In this document: in pieces, positions 16,633 through 26,205 of the stretch
How positions within the stretch are numbered: the stretch's first letter is position 1
Layout: every line of letters begins with the position of its first letter
Assembly (NCBI RefSeq): GCF_000025705.1
Contig: NC_013959.1
Location: 2,550,001 to 2,614,000 of the forward strand
Source of the DNA: Sideroxydans lithotrophicus ES-1
GTDB lineage: Bacteria > Pseudomonadota > Gammaproteobacteria > Burkholderiales > Gallionellaceae
DNA: 64,000 nt
Direction: 5' to 3'
The notes under the pieces: generated by a model
Told to the model about the DNA's origin: nothing
Seen by the model: the letters and a program-made list of their open reading frames with translations, nothing else
Database searches by the model: none
Translations under genes and position numbers: made by a program

Positions 16633-18582
16633 ATGCCTGAACACAAATATTCCCAAGCCATCGAACTGCTTGCCCCGGCGAAAACTGCCGCCATTGGGCG
16701 GGACGCCATCCTGCACGGCGCGGACGCGGTATATATCGGCGGACCGGCTTTCGGTGCGCGCGACAAGGCCGGTAATTCGATCGGCGATATCGCCGAGCTG
16801 GTCGCCTATGCGCACCGTTTCCATGCGCGCATCTACGTCACGCTCAACACCATCCTGCACGACAACGAACTGGAAGCCGCGCGCAAACTGGCTTATGACT
16901 GTTACAACGCCGGCGTGGATGCGCTGATCGTGCAGGACATGGGCCTGCTGGAACTCGACCTGCCGCCGATCGACTTGCACGCCTCCACGCAATGCGATAT
17001 CCGCACTCCTGAAAAAGCGCGCTTTCTTGCCGATGCCGGTTTCTCGCAGATCGTGCTGGCGCGCGAACTCACCATCCAGGAGATCGCCAAAGTGCGCGCG
17101 GCCGTGCCTGCCGACACGGTAATCGAACACTTCGTTCACGGCGCCCTGTGTGTAGCCTATTCCGGCCAATGCAACATCAGTCATGCACATACCGGGCGCA
17201 GCGCGAATCGCGGCGATTGTTCGCAGGCCTGCCGCCTGCCCTATACCCTGCAGGACGCGAAAGGACAGATCGTCGCATTCGAGAAACACCTGCTTTCGGT
17301 AAAGGACAACAACCAGAGCGACAATCTGCACGCCCTGATCGACGCTGGCGTGCGCAGTTTCAAGATCGAAGGGCGCTACAAGGAAGCCGCCTACGTGAAG
17401 AACATCACTGGGCACTATCGCCTGCTGCTGGACCAGATACTGAACGAGCGCCCTGAATTGCACGCTGCATCCAGCGGAAAAACAAAACTGCTGTTCACCC
17501 CCGATCCGGACAAGACCTTCCATCGCGGTGCGACGGATTATTTTGCACAAGGTCGCAAGGCCGACATCGGCGCATTCGACACGCCCACCTTCGTCGGGCT
17601 GGAACTCGGCACGGTGACGCAGGTCGGCGACAAATGGTTCGAGATGGAATCGAATGAGCCGCTCGCCAATAGCGACGGCCTGAACTATCTGCACAAGCGT
17701 GAAGTCATCGGCCTGCAGGCGAACGTCGTCGAGTCCAGAAACAAAGTGTGGCGCATCTATCCCAACGAACCGCTGCACACCTTGCCGGGATTTCGCTCCG
17801 GCCTCGCCATCAACCGCAACCGCGACCACGCCTGGGAACAGGTGCTCGCCAGGAAATCGGCCGAGCGCCGCATCGGCGTGAGTGCCATCTTCGCCGAAAC
17901 CATCGACGGCTTCTCGCTCACGCTGCAAGACGAAGATGGCATCACGGCCCCGGCCATCGTTGCCTTCGACAAGCAGCCTGCCAACGATCCAGAGACTGCG
18001 GAAGACAGCGTGCGCGAACAACTGACACGCTTCGGCAGCAGCGATTTCGTATTGGACATGCTCACCATAGACTGGACTCTTCCGTGGTTCGTGCCGAGTT
18101 CGCTGGCGAACAAACTGAGGCGAGATGCCGTGGAAAAGCTCGAACAAGCCCGTATTGAAAGTTTCACCCGCATCCCGCGCAAGACCGCCGCAGAACCGCC
18201 AGCCACTTATCCGGAAGAATCGCTCACCTTCCTCGCCAACGTGTACAACTCGGCGGCACGCACCTTCTACGCCAGGCATGGCGTGAAACTGATGGCTGCG
18301 GCCTACGAAGCACACCAGGAAGCCGGCGAAGTGCCGCTGATGATCACCCGCCATTGCATCCGCTATTCGTTGAGCCTGTGCCCCAAACAGGCAAAGGGCG
18401 TGATCGGCGTGCAAGGTCAGGTGCGCGCCGAACCGATGACGCTGGTGAATGGGAGCGAGAAACTCCGACTGGAATTCGACTGCCGAGCCTGCGAGATGCA
18501 TGTGATAGGCAAGATGAAAAAACAAATCCTGAAAATGCCGCCTCCTGCTTCCGTTCCCGTCACTTTCCATCCGCACAGATAG
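16633..18582 (+). CDS. rlhA: 23S rRNA C2501 hydroxylation protein, peptidase U32 family
   Basis: A 649-residue U32-family protein that follows the E. coli RlhA (YdcP, 653 residues) sequence along its whole length as I recall it. Matching blocks include ELLAPAKTAAIGRDAILHGADAVYIGGPAFGAR, HASTQCDIRTPEKARFL, the iron-sulfur cysteine region GALCVAYSGQCNISH...NRGDCSQACRLPYTL, and CPKQAKG...FDCRACEMHVIGK at the C-terminus. RlhA installs 5-hydroxycytidine at position 2501 of 23S rRNA and depends on prephenate and iron. U32 members were annotated as collagenases; that activity is not expected here. It stands alone between fur and a GGDEF-EAL gene. Confidence 0.93.
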   Translation: MPEHKYSQAIELLAPAKTAAIGRDAILHGADAVYIGGPAFGARDKAGNSIGDIAELVAYAHRFHARIYVTLNTILHDNELEAARKLAYDCYNAGVDALIVQDMGLLELDLPPIDLHASTQCDIRTPEKARFLADAGFSQIVLARELTIQEIAKVRAAVPADTVIEHFVHGALCVAYSGQCNISHAHTGRSANRGDCSQACRLPYTLQDAKGQIVAFEKHLLSVKDNNQSDNLHALIDAGVRSFKIEGRYKEAAYVKNITGHYRLLLDQILNERPELHAASSGKTKLLFTPDPDKTFHRGATDYFAQGRKADIGAFDTPTFVGLELGTVTQVGDKWFEMESNEPLANSDGLNYLHKREVIGLQANVVESRNKVWRIYPNEPLHTLPGFRSGLAINRNRDHAWEQVLARKSAERRIGVSAIFAETIDGFSLTLQDEDGITAPAIVAFDKQPANDPETAEDSVREQLTRFGSSDFVLDMLTIDWTLPWFVPSSLANKLRRDAVEKLEQARIESFTRIPRKTAAEPPATYPEESLTFLANVYNSAARTFYARHGVKLMAAAYEAHQEAGEVPLMITRHCIRYSLSLCPKQAKGVIGVQGQVRAEPMTLVNGSEKLRLEFDCRACEMHVIGKMKKQILKMPPPASVPVTFHPHR

Positions 18583-18797
18583 ACCCTATCCCCGCCGTCG
18601 GGTGCAGTGCGGCTTCTTATCGGCAAGACAACCTTATCAAGCAGTTACGTTTCAACCTCACCAAACCGCCATTTGCCTTATGGATAACGCATGCGGTATT
18701 CGGATAAACTGCGCGCCAGTCATGAGATGCATCGAAAAGCTGTACGCTGTCGGCGTTGAATACAGCTCTCAGTTGCACGTTCAATTAGGATGGAGAA

Positions 18798-21605
18798 ATG
18801 AACTGGCTTAAGCAACTGAACCCCGGCAACAGCCTGCGTGCGCAGATCAGCTTCGCGAGTGGCGCACTGGCGCTGGTATTGTCGCTCGTGCTCAGTTTCC
18901 TGGCCGCGGAAAACAGCAAACAGCAGATCGAGAAACGCGAAGGCGAGGCATTCGCCAGCCGCGCCAGGAATGCACTCGATGTCATGGATCGCGGCATGTT
19001 CGAACGCAGCCGCGAGATCCGCAATGCTGCCACCCTTGACGATATCCGCAATCCGCACGTTCCGATCGAACGCAAGCGCAACATTCTCGAGCGCCTGCAG
19101 CACAACTTCAATGCCTACGCATGGATCGGCATTTGTAATACGCAAGGCAAGGGGATAGTAGGAACCGGCAAGTATCTGGAAGGCAAGGATCTCTCCAAAC
19201 GTCCATGGTGTACCAAGGGGCGTGAAGGCGACTACTTCGGTGATGTGCATGACGCCTTGCTGCTTGCCAAGCTGTTGCCCAACCCCAGCGGCCAGACATT
19301 CTATCTGGTAGATGTGGCCGCACCGGTGATCGATGCGGAGGGTGTCCTGCAAGGCGTGTTGTGCGGTCATATCTACTGGAACTGGGCAGAGGAAGCGCTG
19401 GACAGCACCAGGACCCCGGGTAAGGACATTCTGCTGGTGAGCCGGGACGGCCTGGTGCTGTCGGGGCCGGAACAGCCCCGCAGCGAACTGTCCAGCCTCG
19501 CCCCGCTCACCATGCAGGCGATCAGACAAGGCGGCAATGACAGCGGTTATCTGCTGGAAAAATGGAGCAACGGCAAGACCTATCTGGTCGGCTATGCCAA
19601 GTCATCGGGTTACCGCGACTATCCGGGTCTGGGCTGGGCCAGCCTGGTACGCCAGGACGTTAGCCAAGCCTTTGCTCCCGCCCACCAATTGCGTCAGCGC
19701 ATCCTGATGATGGGCGTGGCTCTGGGACTGCTGTTCGCCTGGCTGGGTTGGCTGCTGGCAGAGCATATCGCGCGTCCCATCGTGCGCATCAGCCGGGCGG
19801 CCAACAAGGTCGCCACCGGCGATCTGGCTTATGACGTCCCGGAACAGCAAGGAGGCGACGAGGTCGCTCAACTGTCCAGAGCGATCCACGCCATGGTCAG
19901 CAACCTGACGCGCGAGATCAGACAACGACGCAAGGCCGAGGAAAGCATGCGCCTTTCCGCTGCAGTGTTCGCCAACAACACCGAGGCGATCATGATCACC
20001 GATGCCGATCACAATATCGTGATGATCAATCGCGCATTCACCGAGATCAACGGCTATACCGAGGCCGAGGTGCTGGGCAAGAATCCGCGCCTGCTCGCTT
20101 CCGGCAAACAGGGCAAAGAGTTCTACCGGGATTTTTACGCTGCGCTGCACAACAAGGACGCCTGGCGAGGCGAAATATGGAACAAGCGCAAGAATGGTGA
20201 GATCTTCCCGGAGTGGGTCACCGTCAGCGTAATACGCGACCAGCAGGCCGCGATCACGCATTACATCGCAATTTACATGGACATCACCGAGCGCAAGAAA
20301 GAAGAAGAGCGCATCCAGTATCTGGCCAATTACGATGTGCTGACCGGCCTGCCCAACCGTTATCTGCTGAATGACCGCCTGGAACAGGGGTTGAGCCTGG
20401 CGCAACGCCACCAGACCAAGGTGGCCGTGATGTTCATCGACCTGGATCATTTCAAGAACATCAACGATTCGCTCGGCCACGATGTCGGCGATGCCTTGCT
20501 CAAGATGGTGTCGCAACGCCTCAAGGGATGCCTGCGTCGCTCCGATACCATTGCGCGCCAGGGTGGGGACGAGTTCGTTGCGCTGCTGGGCGACCTGAAT
20601 TCGGAAGACGAAGTCACCTTCGTTTGCGAAAAGATGCTCCACTCCCTGCGTGAAGAATTCGAGGTGGCCGAATATCATCTTTCGGTCGGCACCAGTATCG
20701 GCGTCAGCATCTATCCGGATGATGGCGAGACATCGGTGCAGCTGTTGCGCAATGCCGACCTGGCCATGTACCGGGCCAAGGATGCAGGGCGTAATCGTTT
20801 CGAATATTACAAGCCGGAAATGAACACCAAGGCATTGCAGCGCCTGCATCTGGAGAACGCCCTGCGCAGCGCCATCGCCGAGAATCAGCTCATGGTGTAC
20901 TGCCAGCCCAAGGTCAACGTGAACAGCGGTGCAGTGGTAGGCCTGGAAGCCCTGCTGCGCTGGAAACACCCGCAGCTGGGCTTTGTGTCGCCGGCGGAAT
21001 TCATTCCCGTGGCCGAAGAGAGCGGCTTGATCAACGAGATCGGCGACTGGGTGCTGCGGCAGACGGCTTTGCAGCAACGCCTGTGGCAATCGCATGGATA
21101 CGCGATCGTGCCGATCGCGGTGAACCTGTCGGCACGGCAATGCGGACAGAAAGACCTGGTGGAAAAGATCCAGACGATCGTGCGCGATACCGGCCTGCCT
21201 CCCCAGTTCATCGAGTTCGAGCTGACCGAAAGCATGCTGATGGACATGGGCGTGAACTGCCTGGAACTGATGAACAAACTCAGCAGCGCCGGATTCTCCC
21301 TGGCGCTGGACGATTTCGGCACCGGCTACTCTTCGCTCAGCCGCCTGAAACTGCTGCCGGTGAAGACATTGAAGATCGACCAGTCTTTCGTGCGCGACAT
21401 CGCCACCGACGAGAACGACGAGATCATTGTCAATGCCACAGCCGTATTGGCGCATGCGATGGAGATGAAGGTAGTGGCCGAGGGCGTGGAAACGCAACAG
21501 CAGCTGGAATTCATCAGGGACCTGCAATGCGAGGAATATCAGGGCTACCTGTTCAGCCGCCCGGTGCCGCCAGATGAGGCGGAGCAGTTTCTGCGCCAAG
21601 ACTGA
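18798..21605 (+). CDS. Membrane sensor HAMP-PAS-GGDEF-EAL protein
   Basis: A 935-residue c-di-GMP enzyme. A membrane helix at about 20-38 and another at about 300-320 bracket a periplasmic double-Cache-like sensor domain of about 260 residues. A HAMP linker follows (IARPIVRISRAANKVATGDLAYDV), then one PAS domain (about 385-500), a GGDEF domain with intact motif (RQGGDEFVALL, about 588) and an EAL domain (LEALLRWKHP about 716, DDFGTGYSSLSRLK). It probably responds to a periplasmic small molecule and adjusts c-di-GMP. The PAS-GGDEF-EAL part is very similar in style to the protein at the left edge, suggesting paralogy. An AGGATGG-like sequence precedes the ATG. Confidence 0.95.
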   Translation: MNWLKQLNPGNSLRAQISFASGALALVLSLVLSFLAAENSKQQIEKREGEAFASRARNALDVMDRGMFERSREIRNAATLDDIRNPHVPIERKRNILERLQHNFNAYAWIGICNTQGKGIVGTGKYLEGKDLSKRPWCTKGREGDYFGDVHDALLLAKLLPNPSGQTFYLVDVAAPVIDAEGVLQGVLCGHIYWNWAEEALDSTRTPGKDILLVSRDGLVLSGPEQPRSELSSLAPLTMQAIRQGGNDSGYLLEKWSNGKTYLVGYAKSSGYRDYPGLGWASLVRQDVSQAFAPAHQLRQRILMMGVALGLLFAWLGWLLAEHIARPIVRISRAANKVATGDLAYDVPEQQGGDEVAQLSRAIHAMVSNLTREIRQRRKAEESMRLSAAVFANNTEAIMITDADHNIVMINRAFTEINGYTEAEVLGKNPRLLASGKQGKEFYRDFYAALHNKDAWRGEIWNKRKNGEIFPEWVTVSVIRDQQAAITHYIAIYMDITERKKEEERIQYLANYDVLTGLPNRYLLNDRLEQGLSLAQRHQTKVAVMFIDLDHFKNINDSLGHDVGDALLKMVSQRLKGCLRRSDTIARQGGDEFVALLGDLNSEDEVTFVCEKMLHSLREEFEVAEYHLSVGTSIGVSIYPDDGETSVQLLRNADLAMYRAKDAGRNRFEYYKPEMNTKALQRLHLENALRSAIAENQLMVYCQPKVNVNSGAVVGLEALLRWKHPQLGFVSPAEFIPVAEESGLINEIGDWVLRQTALQQRLWQSHGYAIVPIAVNLSARQCGQKDLVEKIQTIVRDTGLPPQFIEFELTESMLMDMGVNCLELMNKLSSAGFSLALDDFGTGYSSLSRLKLLPVKTLKIDQSFVRDIATDENDEIIVNATAVLAHAMEMKVVAEGVETQQQLEFIRDLQCEEYQGYLFSRPVPPDEAEQFLRQD

Positions 21606-21763
21606 TCGTTCCCGGTTCGAACTCACCCCCTGCATCCCCGCGCAGGAATCCGCACAGCGTCCTCGCGATCCTTGGCTTTTCCAGCGACGACTTGCAGGCG
21701 CGAATAGTCAAAGCCAATGGAATCAGGTACATTGAGCCTGTCCGAGACTTAAAGGAGAGATGC

Positions 21764-22066
21764 ATGAAAAACGCAATTCCGAACCTGATCGCCGTGGCAG
21801 TCTTGTCATCCAGCGGCGCATCACTTGCGCTCGAGGAAGCTGGAAGCACGATGCAACCTGCTGCAACGGCAGCGTCTGCAGTGCAGCCCGCGACCGCCGC
21901 AGGGGCGGCACAGCATTCCCCCGCTCAACAACCTCAGCCAGCCGTGAAGCAACCGATTTCCGGCAAGCACACCAAAACCAATTCAGTACGCTCCAAGAAT
22001 CTGGATCTGCGGCATTGCCTGGAGTTGGACAGCAACGCGGCCATTGCCAAGTGCGCAGGCGAATAG
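21764..22066 (+). CDS. Small exported Ala/Gln/Pro-rich protein of unknown function
   Basis: A 100-residue product with a strong ribosome binding site (AAAGGAGAG) and a predicted signal peptide ending near ASLALEE. The mature part is low-complexity, rich in Ala, Gln and Pro, and ends in a short motif with two cysteines (LRHCLELDSNAAIAKCAGE). The two-cysteine C-terminal motif recurs, as far as I recall, in other small betaproteobacterial periplasmic proteins; no function is known. Confidence 0.68.
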   Translation: MKNAIPNLIAVAVLSSSGASLALEEAGSTMQPAATAASAVQPATAAGAAQHSPAQQPQPAVKQPISGKHTKTNSVRSKNLDLRHCLELDSNAAIAKCAGE

Positions 22067-22295
22067 ACAGCATTTGAGGCCCCATTGTCGTTCGAGACCA
22101 CCTTGCAGTTTTCTGACTGCATACTGTCTCTGCCTTACGTGTTATTTAGCAGCGTTTACCCCCTCTATTTCTTGCCTTGAAAAGGCCGCGACAGGGTATT
22201 CTGCTTGGTAACATACGCGTGAAGCTGAACACGGACATGCCAGGAGTATCCTGAGGCATTCCGGACAACCAGAAGACTCTGACGAAAATTCACAA

Positions 22296-23555
22296 TTGAT
22301 TACTGCTGACACCGCCATCGATCCAGCCCAGACCGAGACACAGTTCCTGGGACTGGCGCCATACCTGCGCATGAGCATCGCCGGAGTCGATATGCGTCCG
22401 CTTGGCCAGGAGACACTGGAGCAGGCTGGACGCAACCCTGCCGATGCCGAACTCTGGATGAACCTGTCCATCATCCTGCAATGCTTCGGGCAACGCGACA
22501 TCGGCCTGTCGATCCAGTCGCTGGCGCTGGAACACAAGCGCATCTTCCGGCTCGCCGCATCGCAGCAGCCCGCCAAGCTGCGCTTGCTGATGCTATGCGT
22601 AGCGGGAGACATCGCCGCGAATACACCGCTGGATTGTCTGCTGGAAAATAGCGATATCGATCTGATCTTCTGTTACGTTTCTTCGGATGCCCCATTGCCC
22701 GGCGCCATCCCCGAGCACGATGCCGTATTTGTCGCCATCAGCGAATCAGACGAGAACCGCAGCGTACTGACTGCACTCGAACACGCTCTGATGCATTGGT
22801 CCAAGCCGGTGATCAACAGTCCGCAATATATCCCTTCAACAGGTCGCGAAGCGGCCAGCCGGCTATTGCAGGGGGCGACCGGCTTGCTGATTCCGCCCAC
22901 CTTGCATGCTTCCCGTTCTGTGCTGCAGTCCATTGCAGCCGGTGACACTCGCCTTTCCGCGCAATTTGCCGACTGCGATTTCCCCATCATCGTCCGTCCT
23001 GTCGGCTCGCATGCGGGAAAGAACCTGGACAGGATCGAACGCCCCGAGGAACTGGCAGACTATCTTTCCAAAGTGGCTGACGCAGAGTTCTTCCTGTCAC
23101 GATTCATCGACTATAGCGGCAAGGATGGGCTGTTCCGGAAATTCCGCGTGGTGCTGATAGATGGCAAGGCCTATGCGTGCCACATGGGCGTATCGTCGAA
23201 CTGGATGATCCATTACGTGAATGCGGGGATGTATGACGATGCGCAGAAGCGCGCAGAGGAAGCCGCCTTCATGGAACATTTCGGCGACTTTGCCGAACGC
23301 CACCGCGCTGCGCTGGATGCGATCTATCGACGCACCAGGCTCGATTACCTGTGTATCGACTGCGCAGAAACACAGGATGGACGGTTCTTCGTGTTCGAGA
23401 TCGACCACACCATGGTCGTGCATGCCATGGACCCGGTTCACTTGTTCCCCTACAAGCAGCCCCATATGCAAAAGATCAAAGATGCATTCCGGGATTTTCT
23501 TTTACGGCTGACCACAGAACAGACCCATGCAAATGAACCAGCTCAACAACCTTAA
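22296..23555 (+). CDS. ATP-grasp (RimK-like) protein with helical N-terminal domain
   Basis: A 419-residue protein. The N-terminal hundred residues are helical with a short TPR-like stretch (NPADAELWMNLSIILQCFGQRDIGLSIQSLALEHKR region). Residues from about 200 form an ATP-grasp fold: DFPIIVRPVGSHAGKNL (nucleotide-binding strand and lysine), EFFLSRFIDYSGKDGLFRKFRVVLIDGKAY, and metal-ligand region RLDYLCIDCAETQDGRFFVFEIDHTMVVH. ATP-grasp enzymes ligate a carboxylate to an amine or thiol. No ATG lies at the start of this frame: TTG at 22296 is the first plausible start, with an internal ATG at 22371. The end overlaps serC by 29 bases, so the two are co-expressed. Substrate unknown. Confidence 0.8.
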   Translation: MITADTAIDPAQTETQFLGLAPYLRMSIAGVDMRPLGQETLEQAGRNPADAELWMNLSIILQCFGQRDIGLSIQSLALEHKRIFRLAASQQPAKLRLLMLCVAGDIAANTPLDCLLENSDIDLIFCYVSSDAPLPGAIPEHDAVFVAISESDENRSVLTALEHALMHWSKPVINSPQYIPSTGREAASRLLQGATGLLIPPTLHASRSVLQSIAAGDTRLSAQFADCDFPIIVRPVGSHAGKNLDRIERPEELADYLSKVADAEFFLSRFIDYSGKDGLFRKFRVVLIDGKAYACHMGVSSNWMIHYVNAGMYDDAQKRAEEAAFMEHFGDFAERHRAALDAIYRRTRLDYLCIDCAETQDGRFFVFEIDHTMVVHAMDPVHLFPYKQPHMQKIKDAFRDFLLRLTTEQTHANEPAQQP

Positions 23556-24633
23556 CTTTTCCGGCGGTCCGGGCGCTTTGCCGGAGAGCGTGTTGCTCAA
23601 GGTTCAGCAATCCATACTCGAAGTGCCGGAAGTCGGTCTGTCGGTGCTCGGTATCAGCCACCGTTCCGACTGGTTCGCGGCAGTCGTCGCCGAACTGGAA
23701 GGCAACATCCGCAAGTTGCTGGGCCTGCCCGACAACTATCATGTCCTGTTCCTGCAGGGCGGCGCGACACAACAATTCTCGATGATCCCGATGACCCTGC
23801 TGCGCGGAAAGACGACTCCGGCAGATTATCTGCATACCGGCTATTGGAGCGGCAAGGCGCTGGCCGAGGCAGAACGCGAAGGCCCGGTCCGCGTGATCTG
23901 GAGCGGAGAATCCGGCGGCTTCAAAGATTTGCCCGGCGACGATGAACTGGCCTATTCGCCGGATGCCCCCTATCTGCACTACATCTCCAACGAAACGGTC
24001 GAAGGGCTGCAATTCCACCGGGTACTCGGACGCGACGATGTTCCGCGCGTCTGCGATATGTCATCCGACTTCCTGTCGCAACCCTGCACAGCGGAGCGCT
24101 ACTCGCTCATCTATGCCCATGCACAAAAGAACATCGGCCCGGCAGGCGTCACCGTCGTTCTGGTGCGCGACGAACTGCTCGAAGATGCGCCAACGGACCT
24201 TCCCGGTTTTCTGGACTACCGCAGCCACATCAAGGCGCATTCCATATTCAACACACCGCCCGTGTTCGCGATCTATGTGGTGCTGTTGATCACGCGCTGG
24301 CTGCTTGACGAGATCGGCGGCCTGACCCGCATGGCAGAGATCAACCGGCGCAAGGCCGACTTGCTCTACAGCCAACTGGACAACAGCGATGGCTTCTATC
24401 GCGGCAGGGCAAAAACCAAAGACCGTTCGCTGATGAACGTCACCTTCAATCTGGCTGACACGGATACAGAAAAGCGCTTCCTCGCCGAAGCCCAGGCCGC
24501 CGGATTTTCCGGCCTGGCAGGGCACCGCTCGACAGGGGGCGTGCGCGCCTCTCTCTACAATGGGCTGACACTTGCTGCGGCCGAGCAGCTGGTTGGCTTT
24601 ATGGAAGATTTCCGGCGCAAGCAGACTCGATAG
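23527..24633 (+). CDS. serC: Phosphoserine aminotransferase
   Basis: PLP-dependent class V aminotransferase of serine synthesis, converting 3-phosphohydroxypyruvate to phosphoserine; it can also serve pyridoxal phosphate synthesis. At 368 residues it has the usual length. NFSGGPGALPESVL, the LGLPDNYHVLFLQGGATQQFSMIPMTLL block, YAHAQKNIGPAGVTVV (PLP lysine) and the C-terminal GHRSTGGVRASLYNGL motif are diagnostic. The start overlaps the end of the ATP-grasp gene, an uncommon neighbour for serC. Confidence 0.96.
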   Translation: MQMNQLNNLNFSGGPGALPESVLLKVQQSILEVPEVGLSVLGISHRSDWFAAVVAELEGNIRKLLGLPDNYHVLFLQGGATQQFSMIPMTLLRGKTTPADYLHTGYWSGKALAEAEREGPVRVIWSGESGGFKDLPGDDELAYSPDAPYLHYISNETVEGLQFHRVLGRDDVPRVCDMSSDFLSQPCTAERYSLIYAHAQKNIGPAGVTVVLVRDELLEDAPTDLPGFLDYRSHIKAHSIFNTPPVFAIYVVLLITRWLLDEIGGLTRMAEINRRKADLLYSQLDNSDGFYRGRAKTKDRSLMNVTFNLADTDTEKRFLAEAQAAGFSGLAGHRSTGGVRASLYNGLTLAAAEQLVGFMEDFRRKQTR

Positions 24634-24692
24634 CTGCGAGTCGCACTGGCTGCAAGACATTCATCCCGCCGACTCGAATCAGGTCTGCCAGG

Positions 24693-25088
24693 TCACCTCT
24701 TGTCGCGACGGCGCTGCTGGCGATCCTTGTGCAGATCGCGCTTGTCCTGGCGGCGCTCCGCTCTATCCTTGCGTACATCGCGATTGTCTTTGCGGATATC
24801 CGCATTGTCATGACGCAGTTCCTTGCGCTCCCTGGCCGCTCCGGCAATGTTGCCTTCACGCTTGTCCTGATTGAGTTCGCGGCGGTCCTGATTGCGCTCG
24901 CGGACATCTTTGCGCGTTTCGCGTCTATCCTGTCTTATGTCACGGCTATCCTTGATTGCATCTCGTTTGTCTGACCGGATGTTCTGGGTGTCCTGTTTGA
25001 TATCACCTTCTGCGGCTTGAGCCACAGACAATATGGATACAGCCAATGCAGCACCCAAAGCAACAAACAACGATTTTGATTTATGCAT
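24693..25088 (-). CDS. Exported Arg/Asp/Lys repeat protein
   Basis: A 131-residue protein with an excellent ribosome binding site (AGGAGG) and a clean signal peptide (residues 1-25, ending AQAAEG). The mature chain is almost entirely charged, with a loose heptad-like pattern of RxD, RKD and RQD steps (DIRQDRRETRKDVRERNQ and so on) broken once by GNIAGAA. It is strongly basic and would form a long charged helix or stay disordered. The sequence is not a shadow: the opposite strand has no better frame and the signal peptide is typical. Function unknown; binding to anionic surface polymers or minerals is only a guess. Confidence 0.75.
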   Translation of the reverse strand: MHKSKSLFVALGAALAVSILSVAQAAEGDIKQDTQNIRSDKRDAIKDSRDIRQDRRETRKDVRERNQDRRELNQDKREGNIAGAARERKELRHDNADIRKDNRDVRKDRAERRQDKRDLHKDRQQRRRDKR

Positions 25089-25212
25089 GAAATCCTCCTG
25101 TCATTAACGTGGTTGATCCAGAGTAATGCAGTACAACAACGTGTGTCGTTGCCGAGCCGTTGACGCCGAGACCTTGTTTGAATCGTCCTGAAAAGCAGTT
25201 GGCTTGAATGGT

Positions 25213-25734
25213 TCAGATTCCGGCCAGCCAGAGCCGCAATCTGAGCCCGATACTGGTTGTGTAGCCGACCTCGATAAAACTTATCCGGCCATCGGGTGCG
25301 ATGATGAAGCTGGCAGGCACGCCATGTACCCCCCATGCGTTCGAGATGCTGCCATCCGCATCGTTCACCACCGGGAAATCGATCTGCTGCTCGCCCATAT
25401 AGCGGGCGACCGCTTCCGGCTTGCCGCTCTGCATGGCGACCGTGATGACATTCGGATCGTCGCGGGCGATAGCGGCGATGGAGCCCTGCTCGGCGCGGCA
25501 GATCGGGCACCATGTCGCCCAGAAATGCACCAGCACCGGATGGGCAGGGTGGGTTGGCAACCTGTATGGCTGTCCTGCGAGTGTAGTGCCCTGCAAGGCT
25601 GGCGCGGTGCCGCTGACCATGTCGCGGTGCTGCCATGCGCGTATTCCGCCGATGACCGCAACGAACAGCAGCACATTGACGGCGAGGCCGCGCCATCTGG
25701 ATGTACGGAACTTGCTGACGAGGTCATTCGGCAT
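25213..25734 (-). CDS. Membrane-anchored thioredoxin-like protein (TlpA/DsbE type)
   Basis: A 173-residue periplasm-facing oxidoreductase. A single N-terminal membrane helix (about 18-34) is followed by a thioredoxin fold with the redox motif WCPIC (WATWCPICRAEQ, about residue 75) and the cis-proline region GVHGVPASFIIAPDG. Proteins of this type reduce apocytochrome c or act in periplasmic disulfide exchange. It lies between the Arg/Asp-rich exported protein and hslR on the same strand, without obvious coupling, so its partner is not apparent. Confidence 0.88.
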   Translation of the reverse strand: MPNDLVSKFRTSRWRGLAVNVLLFVAVIGGIRAWQHRDMVSGTAPALQGTTLAGQPYRLPTHPAHPVLVHFWATWCPICRAEQGSIAAIARDDPNVITVAMQSGKPEAVARYMGEQQIDFPVVNDADGSISNAWGVHGVPASFIIAPDGRISFIEVGYTTSIGLRLRLWLAGI

Positions 25735-25760
25735 ATAAGTTAAAGTCGTGGTGATGTGGA

Positions 25761-26195
25761 TTATTCGAAGTCGCCCCAGGCGCTCTTGCGTACAGACTTG
25801 GTACCGGCTTCGAAACGTTCGATGTCGCGCCGATCGCGTTTGGTCGGCCTGCCCTTGAAAGTCGGTTGCGGCAGCGCCTTGAGGTTGGCGGCGATCTCCG
25901 CACGTCGTGCACGGCTCTCGTCAGACTCGCGATAGAGTTTTTGCGCCTCGGCCGCAGGACCGCGCCTGTTGGCAAGTGCCAGCACTTCGATCGCGAAATG
26001 ATATTGGCCGAGGCGGATATCCAGCTGGTCGCCCACGACGATGGCCTTGGCAGGCTTGATGCGAACCCCACCCATGGTCACCTTGCCGCTTTCCACGGCA
26101 TCGACAGCCAGGCTGCGCGTCTTGAAAAAACGCGCAGCCCACAACCATTTGTCGATGCGAAGCTTGTCGTCGGCCTGTGGATGACCTTGAGCCAT
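25761..26195 (-). CDS. hslR: Heat-shock protein 15, S4-domain RNA-binding protein
   Basis: A 144-residue S4-domain protein (RIDKWLWAARFFKTRSLAVDAVESGKVTMGGVRIKPAKAIVVGDQLDI) followed by a basic C-terminal tail (FKGRPTKRDRRDIERF). This matches Hsp15, which binds stalled 50S subunits that still carry a nascent chain and helps recycle them. The length is close to the E. coli protein. It ends 10 bases downstream of the decarboxylase stop on the same strand, so the two could share a transcript. Confidence 0.93.
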   Translation of the reverse strand: MAQGHPQADDKLRIDKWLWAARFFKTRSLAVDAVESGKVTMGGVRIKPAKAIVVGDQLDIRLGQYHFAIEVLALANRRGPAAEAQKLYRESDESRARRAEIAANLKALPQPTFKGRPTKRDRRDIERFEAGTKSVRKSAWGDFE

Positions 26196-26205
26196 TGCGA
26201 GCAGA

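Noticed and set aside
16507-18576. A 689-codon minus-strand open frame opposite rlhA
   Set aside because: Antisense shadow produced by codon bias; no ribosome binding site and no recognisable domains.
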